Assembly (NCBI RefSeq): GCF_046630445.1
Contig: NC_092333.1
Coordinates: 182,278,501 to 182,342,500 of the forward strand
Direction: 5' to 3'
Length of the DNA: 64,000 nt
Source of the DNA: Rutidosis leptorrhynchoides
Lineage: Eukaryota; Streptophyta; Magnoliopsida; Asterales; Asteraceae
The notes below the pieces were generated by a model. The model had not been told where the DNA came from. It was given only the letters and a program-made list of their open reading frames with translations, and ran no database searches. The translations under genes and the position numbers were made by a program. Below are positions 1 through 9,479 of the stretch, in pieces. Each line of letters starts with the position of its first letter. The first letter of the stretch is position 1.

Positions 1-905
1 ATAATACAAGTTTACCAACATCTTTTTGATCGGCAAACGTAATCACTTGTTTACTACTAAGTAAAATTCATAGCTCATAAGTTACAAAATCATGCGTTCC
101 TTCGATATATGTTGTTGTAAGTGAACGCAAAAATCATTTGTGTTCAATTAAATTTATCATTAGGAGTGTCTTCAAAGCCAAGTTTGGATATTTAATGATG
201 AAAATTACTTATTACTTGGTACTTAATAAAATTATATAAATAAATATGAAAGACAAAATCAAGAAGGTTTGCTGGCCTGGATGAGAAAGTGTTTATGGTC
301 TAAAACAACTTTTTATAAAAGCATCAATTTGTTGCTCATGAGAGAAATCTTATTAATGAATCTAAAAAAGTTACATGACTTAATAAAGGTAACAAGTTCA
401 TATCACATGGCACCATTGTTCATCCATAAATTAGACAAACATTAAAAGTGTGACAAATATCAATTCTTCTTGAAAAAAATAAAGAAATAACTACAACGAT
501 ATATTAGTTGTATGATAAGATCATCAAACTTAAAAATTTCATCTATCCATCAATAATCTATAATTCTATAATTATACTTATTTAGTATATTTTTAGTATT
601 AAAAGATAGCAAAATTTTGCTTCAAATTCTCAAATTTTAGACTCGTATATCTTAAAACATGTTGATCATTCGTTCTACATGTGAAGTAGAAGTGTCATCC
701 TTGTGCAAAATGCAACAGAAATGTGTATATTAACTAGATTTCAAACCTTACACGTCATCCAAATGACTACAAAATATGTTTATGCAAGATTATAATGATA
801 AATATAGATAACGGAGTGAAGCTCCATGAAGTGGATATTAGAATTAAAGATAGTAGATAGTCGCATGCTTAAATTATTAAAAGATCATAACTTAGCAATA
901 AATGT
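1..905. other. AT-rich stretch, no assignable gene
   Basis: I see no long reading frame, terminal repeats or RNA gene here. If the candidate minus-strand exon at 906-1136 is real, later exons or an intron of that gene would lie in this stretch, but I cannot recognise coding sequence in it. Confidence 0.5.
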
Positions 906-1136
906 TCAGTTTAAGGAAGACCCATGAATCCATATGTGATTTCTAGTATATATTAAGCATAACTCATGCATTTGAATAAGGAAAATAGACCAAATCAATA
1001 AGATGGTGAGAAAAACAGGGGAAGAAATATGAAAACCAGCCTTGCGAATTGGTATGACTACTTCTTCACTTTGTGTTAAACTTGAATCATGCTCTTCAGC
1101 TACAACTATGATGCTTTTATTCTCTTCAGATTTCAT
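906..1136 (-). CDS. Candidate first exon of an unidentified host gene
   Basis: This is an open frame of 76 codons starting at the ATG at 1136. It begins MKSEENKSIIVVAEEHD, an acidic, soluble-looking N-terminus. After about residue 40 it becomes hydrophobic (VFLTILLIWSIFLI), which could be a membrane segment or simply read-through into an intron. The main support is upstream context: a TATA-like CTATATATG lies about 130 bp before the ATG, followed by a pyrimidine-rich leader typical of plant 5' UTRs. I do not recognise the protein family and saw no clear downstream exon. It is the only host-like gene start in the window; it could also be a chance frame. Confidence 0.3.
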   Translation of the reverse strand: MKSEENKSIIVVAEEHDSSLTQSEEVVIPIRKAGFHISSPVFLTILLIWSIFLIQMHELCLIYTRNHIWIHGSSLN

Positions 1137-1263
1137 GATTTCATATAAAGTTTTGATTTTTATTGTACACCCAGAATTTATAAATGAAAATCTTGGAAAA
1201 AAATTATAAAAGATGAGAGAGACAAGGAGGGAAAAACCAGAAGGGTCTTTAAGTTCATAAATT

Positions 1264-1272
1264 CATATATAG
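1264..1272 (-). promoter_or_regulatory. TATA-box-like motif
   Basis: On the minus strand this reads CTATATATG, close to the plant TATA consensus. It lies about 130 bp upstream of the ATG at 1136, and the intervening stretch contains a CT-rich run (CCTCCTTGTCTCTCTCATC) of the sort seen in plant 5' UTRs. In AT-rich DNA such a motif can arise by chance. Confidence 0.35.
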
Positions 1273-1803
1273 AGAAGAGATGGTATTGTGGTGTCATTTA
1301 AACCCCTCAAAAAACAGAATGGGCCTACTTCAATACTCATATCACATCTCTTTTCCTTTTATTTCTCTTCAAAATTTCACTTTTTTCAACTTGTGTCAAT
1401 AAACACCTTTGAATCTTGATTAGGATGGTACAATAGCTTATTTGAGAATTCTTTTTATGTTACTTTCTTTTACCTAAACACATTTGAAATGGGACTCCTT
1501 TCTAACCATATGTTTCTTTTGAGTAACATGTGTAGAGTAAGCAAGATTTCACTTTATGTGCTGTTTTTTATGCATAAAGTTTAAACAAACCAAATCAAAT
1601 ATGATGTAATTAAAAAATGTATATGTTATAGTAAAAGTGCTAATAAATGTCTTATGAACGATAATTTACATTAGAATGCTAACAGATTTGGGACTATGTT
1701 GCTTTAGTAAGAGCCTTTTTTTGTATATTTTATGTAAACTGCTATGACGTGCCAGTTGATGACACATTTAAATGTTTGCATCAAAGTTCATTAATAGTAA
1801 TAA

Positions 1804-2123
1804 TGTTATAATTCAGTAGGCTTATAACTACCTTTAGTGGTTTGATTCTTGATGTTATAATTCAGTAGGCTTATAACTACCTTTAGTGATTTGATTCTTG
1901 ATTTAGAATACTAATAATGAAGTGTAAGAACAAAGATGATAATGGAGAGAAAGAAAGAAACACTTTGTAAGTGTGAGAAATGGTGCAAGTTTAATGCTTG
2001 CATTCATGAGTATTTATAGCCTAAAATCTCAATATAAAAATACATACTTTGTGTACCAAAATTGACTATATGTATACACCAAAATTGACTATCCATATCT
2101 ATATTATTATTATTATTATAACA
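1804..2123 (-). repeat. Copia-1 3' LTR
   Basis: This is the 320-bp LTR next to the purine tract. Its outer 100 bp is a tandem doubling of a unit of about 50 bp (TTATAATTCAGTAGGC...), the two units differing at one position (TGGTTT against TGATTT). The same doubling is present in the other LTR, so it predates this insertion. Confidence 0.95.
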
Positions 2124-2284
2124 CTCCCCCTTGGATAGCAATTTTATTTTGTTGAAGATCAACTATAAATTACTGCCTCGTTAAAAACCTTGCTAAAGAA
2201 AACCCAGTGGGAAAAAACTTTAGCTAAGGGAAAAAAAGTGCAGCATGGAGTTGACTCCCCCTCAAGTAGACATCGCTTCAGCTG

Positions 2285-5200
2285 TTACATCTTTTGAACA
2301 TGTCTCATGCCAATGTTATGAACGTGTGTTCTGAAAATAGCAGTTGGAAGTGCTTTCGTGAAAAGATCAGCAGAGTTTTTGCTAGATTGCACATATCTCA
2401 TTTCAATCTGGTTGTCCTTAATGAGATTTTGAGTGTATGAGAAGAATCTAGGTGGTATGTGTTTTGTTCGGTCACTTTTGATATACCCTTCTTTCATCTG
2501 TGCTATGCAAGCTGCATTATCTTCATAGATAGTTGTTGGACTTTTATCGCGTTCTAGTCCACAAGAATCAGTAATGAGTTGTGTCATTGATCTCAACCAA
2601 AAACATTCTCGAGTAGCTTCATGTAATGCAATCACTTCGGCATGATTTGACGATGTAGCAACAAGTGTTTGTTTTTGAGAACGCCATGATATTGCAGTAC
2701 CTCCATTTAGGAATACATATCCAGTTTGAGATTTAGCTTTATGTGGATCAGATAAATAACCTGCATCTGCATAACCAACCAAATCTTGTTTTGATTCGTT
2801 AGAATAAAATAATCCTAAATCAGTAGTTCCTCGAAGGTATCGAAATATGTGTTTGATCCCATTCCAGTGTCTTTTGGTAGGAGCAGAGCTGAACCTTGCC
2901 AACAAATTAACTGCAAAAGAAATGTCAGGTCTTGTACAATTTGTAAGATACATAAGAGCTCCAATTGCACTAAGATATGGTACTTCTGGTCCAAGAATGT
3001 CTTCTTGATCTTCACATGGACGAAATGGATCAGCTTCAACATTGAGTGATCTAACAACCATAGGAGTACTTAATGGTTTTGCCTTGTCCATATTGAAACG
3101 TTTCAAAATCTTTTCAGTATATGTTGTTTGATGTACAAGTAAACCATTAGGCATATGCTCAATTTGTAAACCAAGGCAATACTTGGTTTTTCCGAGATCT
3201 TTCATTTCAAATTCTTTCTTTAGAAGTTGAATGGCTTCATGGATCTCTTTATTTGTACCTATGATGTTAAGATCATCAACATAAACAGCTATGATCACAT
3301 ATCCGGATGTTGTTTTCTTAATGAAAACACAAGGGCAAGTAAGATTATTTGTATACCCTTTGCTTATCAAGTAATCACTTAATCGGTTATACCACATACG
3401 TCCCGATTGTTTTAACCCATATAAAGATCTTTGTAATTTAATCGAATACATTTCTTTGGGTTTTGCATTTGATGCTTCTGGTACCTTAAATCCTTCAGGT
3501 ATCTTCATATATATATCACTATCAAGTGATCCATATAGATAAGCAGTCACAACATCCATGAGATGCATTTCTAAATTTTTAGAAACTGCCAGACTGATTA
3601 AGTACCTAAAAGTAATTGCATCCATAACAGGAGAATAAGTTTCTTCATAATCAATTCCCGGTCTTTGAGAAAAACCTTGAGCTACAAGTCTAGCTTTATA
3701 CCTTGTAACTTCATTTTTCTCATTTCTTTTTCGGACAAAAATCCATCTGTATCCTACAGGTTTCACATCTTTAGGAGTGAGAATGATGGATCCGAAAACT
3801 TTTCTTTTATTGAGTGATTCTAATTCAGCTCGTATTGCTTCTTTCCATTGAGCCCAATCATGTCTATTTTGACATTCAACCATAGATGTTGGTTCTGGAT
3901 CATCATCATTATTCATGATGTCATATGCAACATTAAATGAAAATTTCTCATCAAGATTTTTCATTTCATTTCGGTTCCATAATATTTTTGAATATGCATA
4001 ATTGATTGCAATTTCTGTATTGACATCATCAATCTCCTCTGCAGTAGGAGTACTGATTTGTGGTTCTTCTTGAACACTTTCTTTTACTTCATTATCAGCT
4101 GATTTTCTTTTTCGAGGATTTTTATCCTTTGAACCGATTGGTCTTCCACGTTTCTGACGTGGCAAAGATTCATGAGTGACGTTATTGCCAGCTTTTGGAA
4201 TTTCAATTCGAGCTGGAGTATTTACTGCTGGTATATATGATTTTGTCACCGTTTTTGTATCTGTAAATGCATCAGGCAATTGATTTGCAAGTTCTTGTAT
4301 ATGCATTATCTTTTGAACTTCTGTCTCGCATTCTTTTGTGCGAGGATCAAGATACTTTAATTGAGGTTCACACCATGAAACATCATTTTCTTTATTTTTC
4401 ATTTCTCCCCCTAATCTAGGGAACAATGTTTCATTAAAATGACAATCAGCAAAACGTGCTGTAAAAACGTCACCTGTCATAGGTTCAATATACCTTAATA
4501 TTGAAGATGTTTCATATCCAACATATATTCCCAACCTCCTTTGAGGACCCATTTTTGTACGTTGTGGTGTCGCAATTGGAACATACACTGCACAACCAAA
4601 TGTTCTAAGATGGGAAATATTTGGCTCTTGACCAAAAGCAAGTTGTAGGGGGGAATATTTATGACTTGCACTTGGTCTGATGCGAATCAATGCAGCAGCA
4701 TGTAAAATTGCATGACCCCATATAGATACAGGGAGTTTTGTTCTCATTATCAATGGTCTAGCGATTAACTGTAAACGTTTAATCAATGACTCGGCTAAAC
4801 CATTTTGTGTATGCACATGAGCAACAGAATGTTCAACAACAATTCCTATAGACATGCAATAGTCATTAAATGCTTGAGATGTAAATTCACCAGCATTATC
4901 AAGTCTCACCCTTTTAATGGTGTAATCAGGAAAATGAGCTCTCAATTTAATAATTTGGGCAAGAAATTTTGCAAATGCCACATTACGGCTTGATAACAGA
5001 CAAACATGAGACCATCTGCTAGATGCGTCTATTAGAACCATGAAATATCTAAATGGTCCACATGGTGGATGAATTGGTCCACATATATCACCTTGAATTC
5101 TTTCAAGAAACATTGGTGATTCTTTCTCAACCTTAAGTGGTGAGGGTCTAGTTATCAATTTTCCAAGAGAGCAAGATGTACATGGAACCATTGTATCATG

Positions 5201-5836
5201 ATGGATTTTTCTATCCTTTAGTGGATGTCCATGAGTACATTCAATAATCCTTTTCATCATTGTTGATCCTGGATGGCCTAATCTGTTATGCCATAAACTG
5301 AATACACCAGGATCAATATATTTTTCGTTAACTACCATATGTATTTCTGGTACATTTATATGTGTATAATGTAATCCAGAACTAAGTCTTGGCAGTTTTT
5401 CAACCACATGACTCTTGTCAGTGATACTTAAATATTTCTCATTTTCTGTTGTCACTGACTGATAATCATACCCGTTAAGGTATATGTCGGAGAAACTCAA
5501 TAAATTTCTGCTTGACTTGGGAGAAAATAAGGCATCATTTATTAAAAATTTTGTACCATTTGGTAGTATGAAATTTGCCTTTCCTATCCCTTTTATCAAG
5601 TTAGCAGGTCCTGATATTGTATGTATAGTTCCTTCCGTTGGTTTTAGATCAATAAAATATTTCTCGGATTTAAGTATAGTGTGTGTAGTTCCACTGTCTG
5701 CTATACAGAGATCTCCACCACTTGATTGATGTTGTATTCCAGCAAAATTCATATTGAACTTCATATATAAGAAATAAATAGTGAGTACATTAATATTACA
5801 CAATATTTTAAACGCAAATAGATAGTACTGAAACAT
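2285..5836 (-). CDS. Copia-1 pol (protease, integrase, RT, RNase H)
   Basis: This long frame of 1183 codons encodes all Copia enzymes in Copia order. An aspartic protease motif DSGTTHT lies near residue 47. The GAG-pre-integrase motif LWHNRLGHPG lies near residue 181, with CTSCSLGK completing a zinc site. The integrase core has GDICGPI and DNAGEF. The reverse transcriptase has YKARLVAQGF and the catalytic YVDDLNIIG near residue 850. RNase H has YADAGYLSDP and the TKHIPPRFF region close to the C-terminus. The length is normal for Copia pol. The stop at 2285 lies about 150 bp from the purine tract. The start codon is uncertain because the first 30 residues do not resemble protease. Confidence 0.93.
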   Translation of the reverse strand: MFQYYLFAFKILCNINVLTIYFLYMKFNMNFAGIQHQSSGGDLCIADSGTTHTILKSEKYFIDLKPTEGTIHTISGPANLIKGIGKANFILPNGTKFLINDALFSPKSSRNLLSFSDIYLNGYDYQSVTTENEKYLSITDKSHVVEKLPRLSSGLHYTHINVPEIHMVVNEKYIDPGVFSLWHNRLGHPGSTMMKRIIECTHGHPLKDRKIHHDTMVPCTSCSLGKLITRPSPLKVEKESPMFLERIQGDICGPIHPPCGPFRYFMVLIDASSRWSHVCLLSSRNVAFAKFLAQIIKLRAHFPDYTIKRVRLDNAGEFTSQAFNDYCMSIGIVVEHSVAHVHTQNGLAESLIKRLQLIARPLIMRTKLPVSIWGHAILHAAALIRIRPSASHKYSPLQLAFGQEPNISHLRTFGCAVYVPIATPQRTKMGPQRRLGIYVGYETSSILRYIEPMTGDVFTARFADCHFNETLFPRLGGEMKNKENDVSWCEPQLKYLDPRTKECETEVQKIMHIQELANQLPDAFTDTKTVTKSYIPAVNTPARIEIPKAGNNVTHESLPRQKRGRPIGSKDKNPRKRKSADNEVKESVQEEPQISTPTAEEIDDVNTEIAINYAYSKILWNRNEMKNLDEKFSFNVAYDIMNNDDDPEPTSMVECQNRHDWAQWKEAIRAELESLNKRKVFGSIILTPKDVKPVGYRWIFVRKRNEKNEVTRYKARLVAQGFSQRPGIDYEETYSPVMDAITFRYLISLAVSKNLEMHLMDVVTAYLYGSLDSDIYMKIPEGFKVPEASNAKPKEMYSIKLQRSLYGLKQSGRMWYNRLSDYLISKGYTNNLTCPCVFIKKTTSGYVIIAVYVDDLNIIGTNKEIHEAIQLLKKEFEMKDLGKTKYCLGLQIEHMPNGLLVHQTTYTEKILKRFNMDKAKPLSTPMVVRSLNVEADPFRPCEDQEDILGPEVPYLSAIGALMYLTNCTRPDISFAVNLLARFSSAPTKRHWNGIKHIFRYLRGTTDLGLFYSNESKQDLVGYADAGYLSDPHKAKSQTGYVFLNGGTAISWRSQKQTLVATSSNHAEVIALHEATRECFWLRSMTQLITDSCGLERDKSPTTIYEDNAACIAQMKEGYIKSDRTKHIPPRFFSYTQNLIKDNQIEMRYVQSSKNSADLFTKALPTAIFRTHVHNIGMRHVQKM

Positions 5837-5899
5837 TTAGCAAACATAATGACAAAGACAGGCGATATTAAATCGTTTATTTTTCAAAAAACACACAAC

Positions 5900-6934
5900 T
5901 TAAACATTCAAGAAATCTTCATATAAATCAGATGGTTTCTCAGTGACTGTTGGATCAATATTATCCACAAAATTTACTTCCTTTTCTTTACCTTTCAGCG
6001 AATCCTGATACATCTTAACAAGATGTTTAGATGTTCGGCAAGTATTAGCCCAGTGGCCCATTCTACCACATCTGTAGCAAGATTCTTCAGAATTTTTAGA
6101 AGAATTTTCTTCAACATCTTGTTTAATGGGCTTGTTTTGTGGTTGATATTTATATTTTCGTGGATTACTATTTCTTTGACCACCACGGCCACGACCACGA
6201 CCACGTCCACGCCCATTACCATTACCATAAGGATGGTTTCTACCATAGTTATGGCTTTTGGCATGATGATGGTGATGGTTATTATAACCACGACCTTGCC
6301 CGCGTCCTTGTCCCTGTTTATAATTATTTGCAGTATTTGCTTCAGGGATTGCAAGTGTACCAGTAGGACGGGATTGCTGATTTTTCATTAATAGCTCATC
6401 ATTTTGCTCTGCAACTAAGAGATATGAATTAAGTTCAGGATATGTTTTGAACTTTAGCATTCTCAAATTTCTTTGCACTGTGATGTTTGCAGCATTCATT
6501 GTGGAGAAAGTTTTCTCCATCATGTCTGCATCACTAATTTCATGTCCACAGAATTTAAGTTGTGAACATGTATTATACAGAGCTGAGCTGTATTCATTTA
6601 CTTTCTTAAAGTCTTGGAACCTTAATGTTCTCCATTGTTCCATTGCAGCTGGAAGTAAAATTTCTCTTTGATTATTGAATCTGCTTTTGAGACCTTCCCA
6701 TAAAACATGGGGATCTTCTACAGTCACATAATTATTTTGTAAGCATTCATCAATATGTTGATGAATAAAGCAACATGCCGTAGCTTGTTCTTTTTCAGAA
6801 CAAGTGTTGTTTTCATTTATGGTTTCAAGAATGCCCATTGATTTAAGATGCATTTTTACTTTTATAACCCATGGCATGTAGTTGTTTCCAGTTGATTCTA
6901 AAGGAGTAAATTTAAGCTTTTCCAGATTCGACAT
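5900..6934 (-). CDS. Copia-1 gag
   Basis: This 344-codon frame encodes the capsid-nucleocapsid protein of the element. The N-terminus (LEKLKFTPLESTGNNYMPW) matches the usual Copia gag start, in which the protein refers to a substrate-binding NYxxW motif. A middle region resembles the UBN2-type gag core. Around residues 225-265 there is a His-, Gly- and Arg-rich stretch. A CCHC zinc knuckle (CYRCGRMGHWANTC) follows near residue 295 and would bind the RNA genome. It lies directly upstream of pol on the same strand and just downstream of the primer site and leader. The frame looks open throughout. Confidence 0.9.
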   Translation of the reverse strand: MSNLEKLKFTPLESTGNNYMPWVIKVKMHLKSMGILETINENNTCSEKEQATACCFIHQHIDECLQNNYVTVEDPHVLWEGLKSRFNNQREILLPAAMEQWRTLRFQDFKKVNEYSSALYNTCSQLKFCGHEISDADMMEKTFSTMNAANITVQRNLRMLKFKTYPELNSYLLVAEQNDELLMKNQQSRPTGTLAIPEANTANNYKQGQGRGQGRGYNNHHHHHAKSHNYGRNHPYGNGNGRGRGRGRGRGGQRNSNPRKYKYQPQNKPIKQDVEENSSKNSEESCYRCGRMGHWANTCRTSKHLVKMYQDSLKGKEKEVNFVDNIDPTVTEKPSDLYEDFLNV

Positions 6935-7157
6935 TTTCTATTATCAAAAATTAAAACAAACATCATGATAAATTAGAGTCAATTTATATTCATAAGTATA
7001 TAAACATTAAACATAAATTTAATATAACATAAATGATAAGTAGGTGACAGTGTCGATCATGTGTAAGTAATCATAAATAAATGTTATATAACAAAAATAT
7101 AAATATTAGTAAACATAAATGAAAATTTGGCGACAGTGTCGACCATATATTTTTTCA

Positions 7158-7290
7158 GGTGGTATAACCGACCTATATCATTCTGGTGGTATAACCGACC
7201 ATATATCATTTTGGTGGTATAACCGACCATATATCATTTTGGTGGTATAACCGACCATATATCATTTTGGTGGCAGAGCCAACCATATTT
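7158..7290 (-). repeat. Tandem repeat in the Copia-1 leader
   Basis: About four to five copies of a unit of 27-28 bp, core GGTGGTATAACCGACCATAT on the plus strand, sit just inside the 5' LTR. Two weaker relatives, each containing GACAGTGTCGA, occur at about 7045-7060 and 7131-7145. The array is in the untranslated leader between primer site and gag. Confidence 0.85.
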
Positions 7291-7317
7291 AGTATTAAGA
7301 TTATCGTGCTGATAACG

Positions 7318-7637
7318 TGTTATAATTCAGTAGGCTTATAACTACCTTTAGTGGTTTGATTCTTGATGTTATAATTCAGTAGGCTTATAACTACCTTTAG
7401 TGATTTGATTCTTGATTTAGAATACTAATAATGAAGTGTAAGAACAAAGATGATAATGGAGAGAAAGAAAGAAACACTTTGTAAGTGTGAGAAATGGTGC
7501 AAGTTTAATGCTTGCATTCATGAGTATTTATAGCCTAAAATCTCAATATAAAAATACATACTTTGTGTACCAAAATTGACTATATGTATACACCAAAATT
7601 GACTATCCATATCTATATTATTATTATTATTATAACA
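7318..7637 (-). repeat. Copia-1 5' LTR
   Basis: This is the partner of 1804-2123, with the same length and the same internal doubling. I found no difference by eye. The target duplication AATAA follows directly at 7638-7642. Confidence 0.95.
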
Positions 7638-7642
7638 AATAA

Positions 7643-7917
7643 TACTTTGTTGATAGGATTCTACTTTCTAAAGTGATTTTCTATGGTATTTATTCCTGTA
7701 TATTCCTCTTTTTTCAAAGATTTATACGTGCATCTATATTTATAGCATATACTATTTTTCGCTAGTTGTTGATAAAACGAAGATGTTCATGAACCTTCAA
7801 AAAAGATCACCTAAAGCTAACTGACAATCGTGTAGGTGCTAACCTTCTTGCCTCATTAGCTATTTTTAAAATACTTCTGTTGTTCGCGGAGAATAGAAAA
7901 TTGTTACGAGCTAATTC
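7643..7917. other. Unassigned spacer between Copia-1 and the LINE fragment
   Basis: AT-rich sequence without clear coding or repeat structure. It is the left half of the DNA into which the short LINE fragment (7936-8727) was inserted. Confidence 0.5.
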
Positions 7918-7935
7918 AAGATGAATGTGGATAAA

Positions 7936-8727
7936 TCGGGATAAATCACAATTCCAAGGGCTTATGTTAGCAATAAAACGATGCGTAACAACTTGATCCC
8001 ACAAAAAATCGGGATATTCATTTGGCGGGTAGTAAAAGGAAGGATCGCGGTCAAAACGGAACTTGAGAAACGTGGGATTGTTTTGGATACATTATTATGC
8101 CCAATGTGTAATAATGTTCCCGAATCAATTGACCACGCTATTCTTTCATGTAAAACTGCTCAAGAAGTATGGGAGGGTATTCATAAATGGTGGAAAATTA
8201 ACTTGCCTTCGCACATCACTCTGGAAGAGTTGCTTGGAGGATCTAATTATGTGAACTTTTCGGGTAAAATCTCCAAAATTTGGCAAGCAATCACTTGGTC
8301 GGCGAGCTACATCATTTGGAAAAACAGGAATCAAAAAGTCTTTAAGAATGATTCATGGTCTTCATCAAAAATCATATGCGAGGTTCAAGTCAAAACTTAT
8401 GAATGGATTAGCAATCGATCGAGAAATATACACAAAGATTGGCTTCATTGGCTTCTTGATCCGATCAACTTAGGTTTTCCGGACATCAATAACCGAGATC
8501 CTGGTTGATTCGAGTATTCTGGTTGATTCGAGTCATTGTTGCTTCGAGTTTATTAGAGTCGTGGACACTATTTCTGTAAAAATAGTTTATAGATCCATGC
8601 ATATGTGTTAGGTATTCGGGTATTCGTGTGTGGTGCAAGTCTTTTTGCCCCATATCCTTGTACATTTTTGTTTTTTTCTTTATATTTATATATATATATA
8701 TATATATTTGCTTTTCAAAAAAAAAAA
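7936..8727 (+). mobile_element. 5'-truncated plant LINE (L1 type)
   Basis: Only the 3' end of a LINE is present. An 18-bp target duplication AAGATGAATGTGGATAAA lies at 7918-7935 and 8728-8745. The element ends in a poly(A) run (8717-8729) preceded by a TA microsatellite. The perfect duplication plus A-tail is the signature of target-primed reverse transcription. About 790 bp remain of an element normally near 6 kb. Confidence 0.92.
7945..8508 (+). pseudogene. LINE ORF2 C-terminal fragment (zinc-binding RT tail)
   Basis: This frame encodes the C-terminal region of a LINE reverse transcriptase, the zf-RVT type domain. It contains PQKIGIFIWR, the CPMCNNVPESIDHAILSC cysteine-histidine cluster, and WKNRNQKVF, ending DPG. 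It is open from 7945, just after the truncation point, to the stop at 8508. The same domain recurs in LINE-1 (15258-15605) and LINE-2 (40976-41542) with closely similar motifs, so all three belong to related families. There is no endonuclease or RT core, so the copy cannot be active. Confidence 0.9.
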
Positions 8728-8745
8728 AAGATGAATGTGGATAAA

Positions 8746-9206
8746 GTTGCCAAAACCATCTTTGGCTAATGTTTTTCATCTTGTAATTACCAAGAAAAAA
8801 GAATATTTTTACTCAAATGTACATGATGTAACTGAGTTATCCCATGACTCTTGCGTCGCGTTCCCTTACCACCCCAAATATATACGATTAGTGAACTCTG
8901 AACCTTAATAATCAATATCACCAATATTTTACCAGTATATATGAAATATAATATTGAAGATAATTTGATTGAACTTATGCTTTTTTTTTTTAAATATTTA
9001 GTATGTATATATAAAGGATCAAATGATCCGGTGGTTACACATTGAACAGATCATACCGATCTGTTGAAAAGTACTTGACAGCCCAAAACTCATTGACTCT
9101 TGCTCTACACTACTTTGAACAAACATCATTGAAACTACAGAGCGAGCACTATTGAACTTGCTATCGAAAAAGCTAACAAACAAACAACCACCATATACAA
9201 AATGTA
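8746..9206. other. Unassigned AT-rich spacer
   Basis: No convincing gene. This is the right half of the LINE target DNA and the left flank of Copia-2; it resumes at 14490 beyond Copia-2. Confidence 0.5.
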
Positions 9207-9211
9207 GAATA

Positions 9212-9472
9212 TATCAAGAATAAATAAAGAAAAACTGATCGTATTATTGATTTGTAAATTGATAATGCTAGAATTGGTTTTTACAATATGAACTACACAT
9301 CTATTTATATTGTTACAGTGTGCTAAATAAGGAATGGAGCCTAAGTATTCTAGATGAATACTAGCCGTTTGGCCTGCTGTATGGATGCTGTGATCTTGCT
9401 GTCATTTGAACTATTTATGGAAATGATGAATAGGCATTCTATTCTGATCCTCTATTTAAATACTTTCTAACA
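9212..9472 (-). repeat. Copia-2 3' LTR
   Basis: 261-bp repeat. On the minus strand it begins TGTTAGAAAG and ends TTCTTGATA; the purine tract abuts it at 9473. Confidence 0.95.
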
Positions 9473-9479
9473 CTCCCCC

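Larger units (their letters stand above)
1804..7637 (-). mobile_element. Copia-1: near-whole Ty1/Copia LTR retrotransposon
   Basis: Two 320-bp direct repeats (1804-2123 and 7318-7637) start TGTTATAATT and end ATTATAACA on the plus strand. They flank gag and pol reading to the left. The 5-bp target duplication AATAA is at 1799-1803 and 7638-7642. On the minus strand a purine tract AAGGGGGAG (2124-2132) abuts the 3' LTR, and a primer-site candidate CGTTATCAGCACGA (7304-7317) abuts the 5' LTR. Domain order protease, integrase, reverse transcriptase, RNase H defines Copia. The LTRs look identical by eye, so the insertion is very recent. gag and pol sit in separate open frames; apart from that I see no interruption, so the copy looks whole or nearly so. 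Confidence 0.95.

Noticed and set aside
6023-6391. Plus-strand frames rich in Thr or His opposite Copia-1 gag
   Set aside because: They are antisense to the Gly/Arg/His-rich end of gag and show no independent motif.
7158-7290. CRISPR-like array
   Set aside because: The units are contiguous without unique spacers, and the context is a plant retrotransposon leader.
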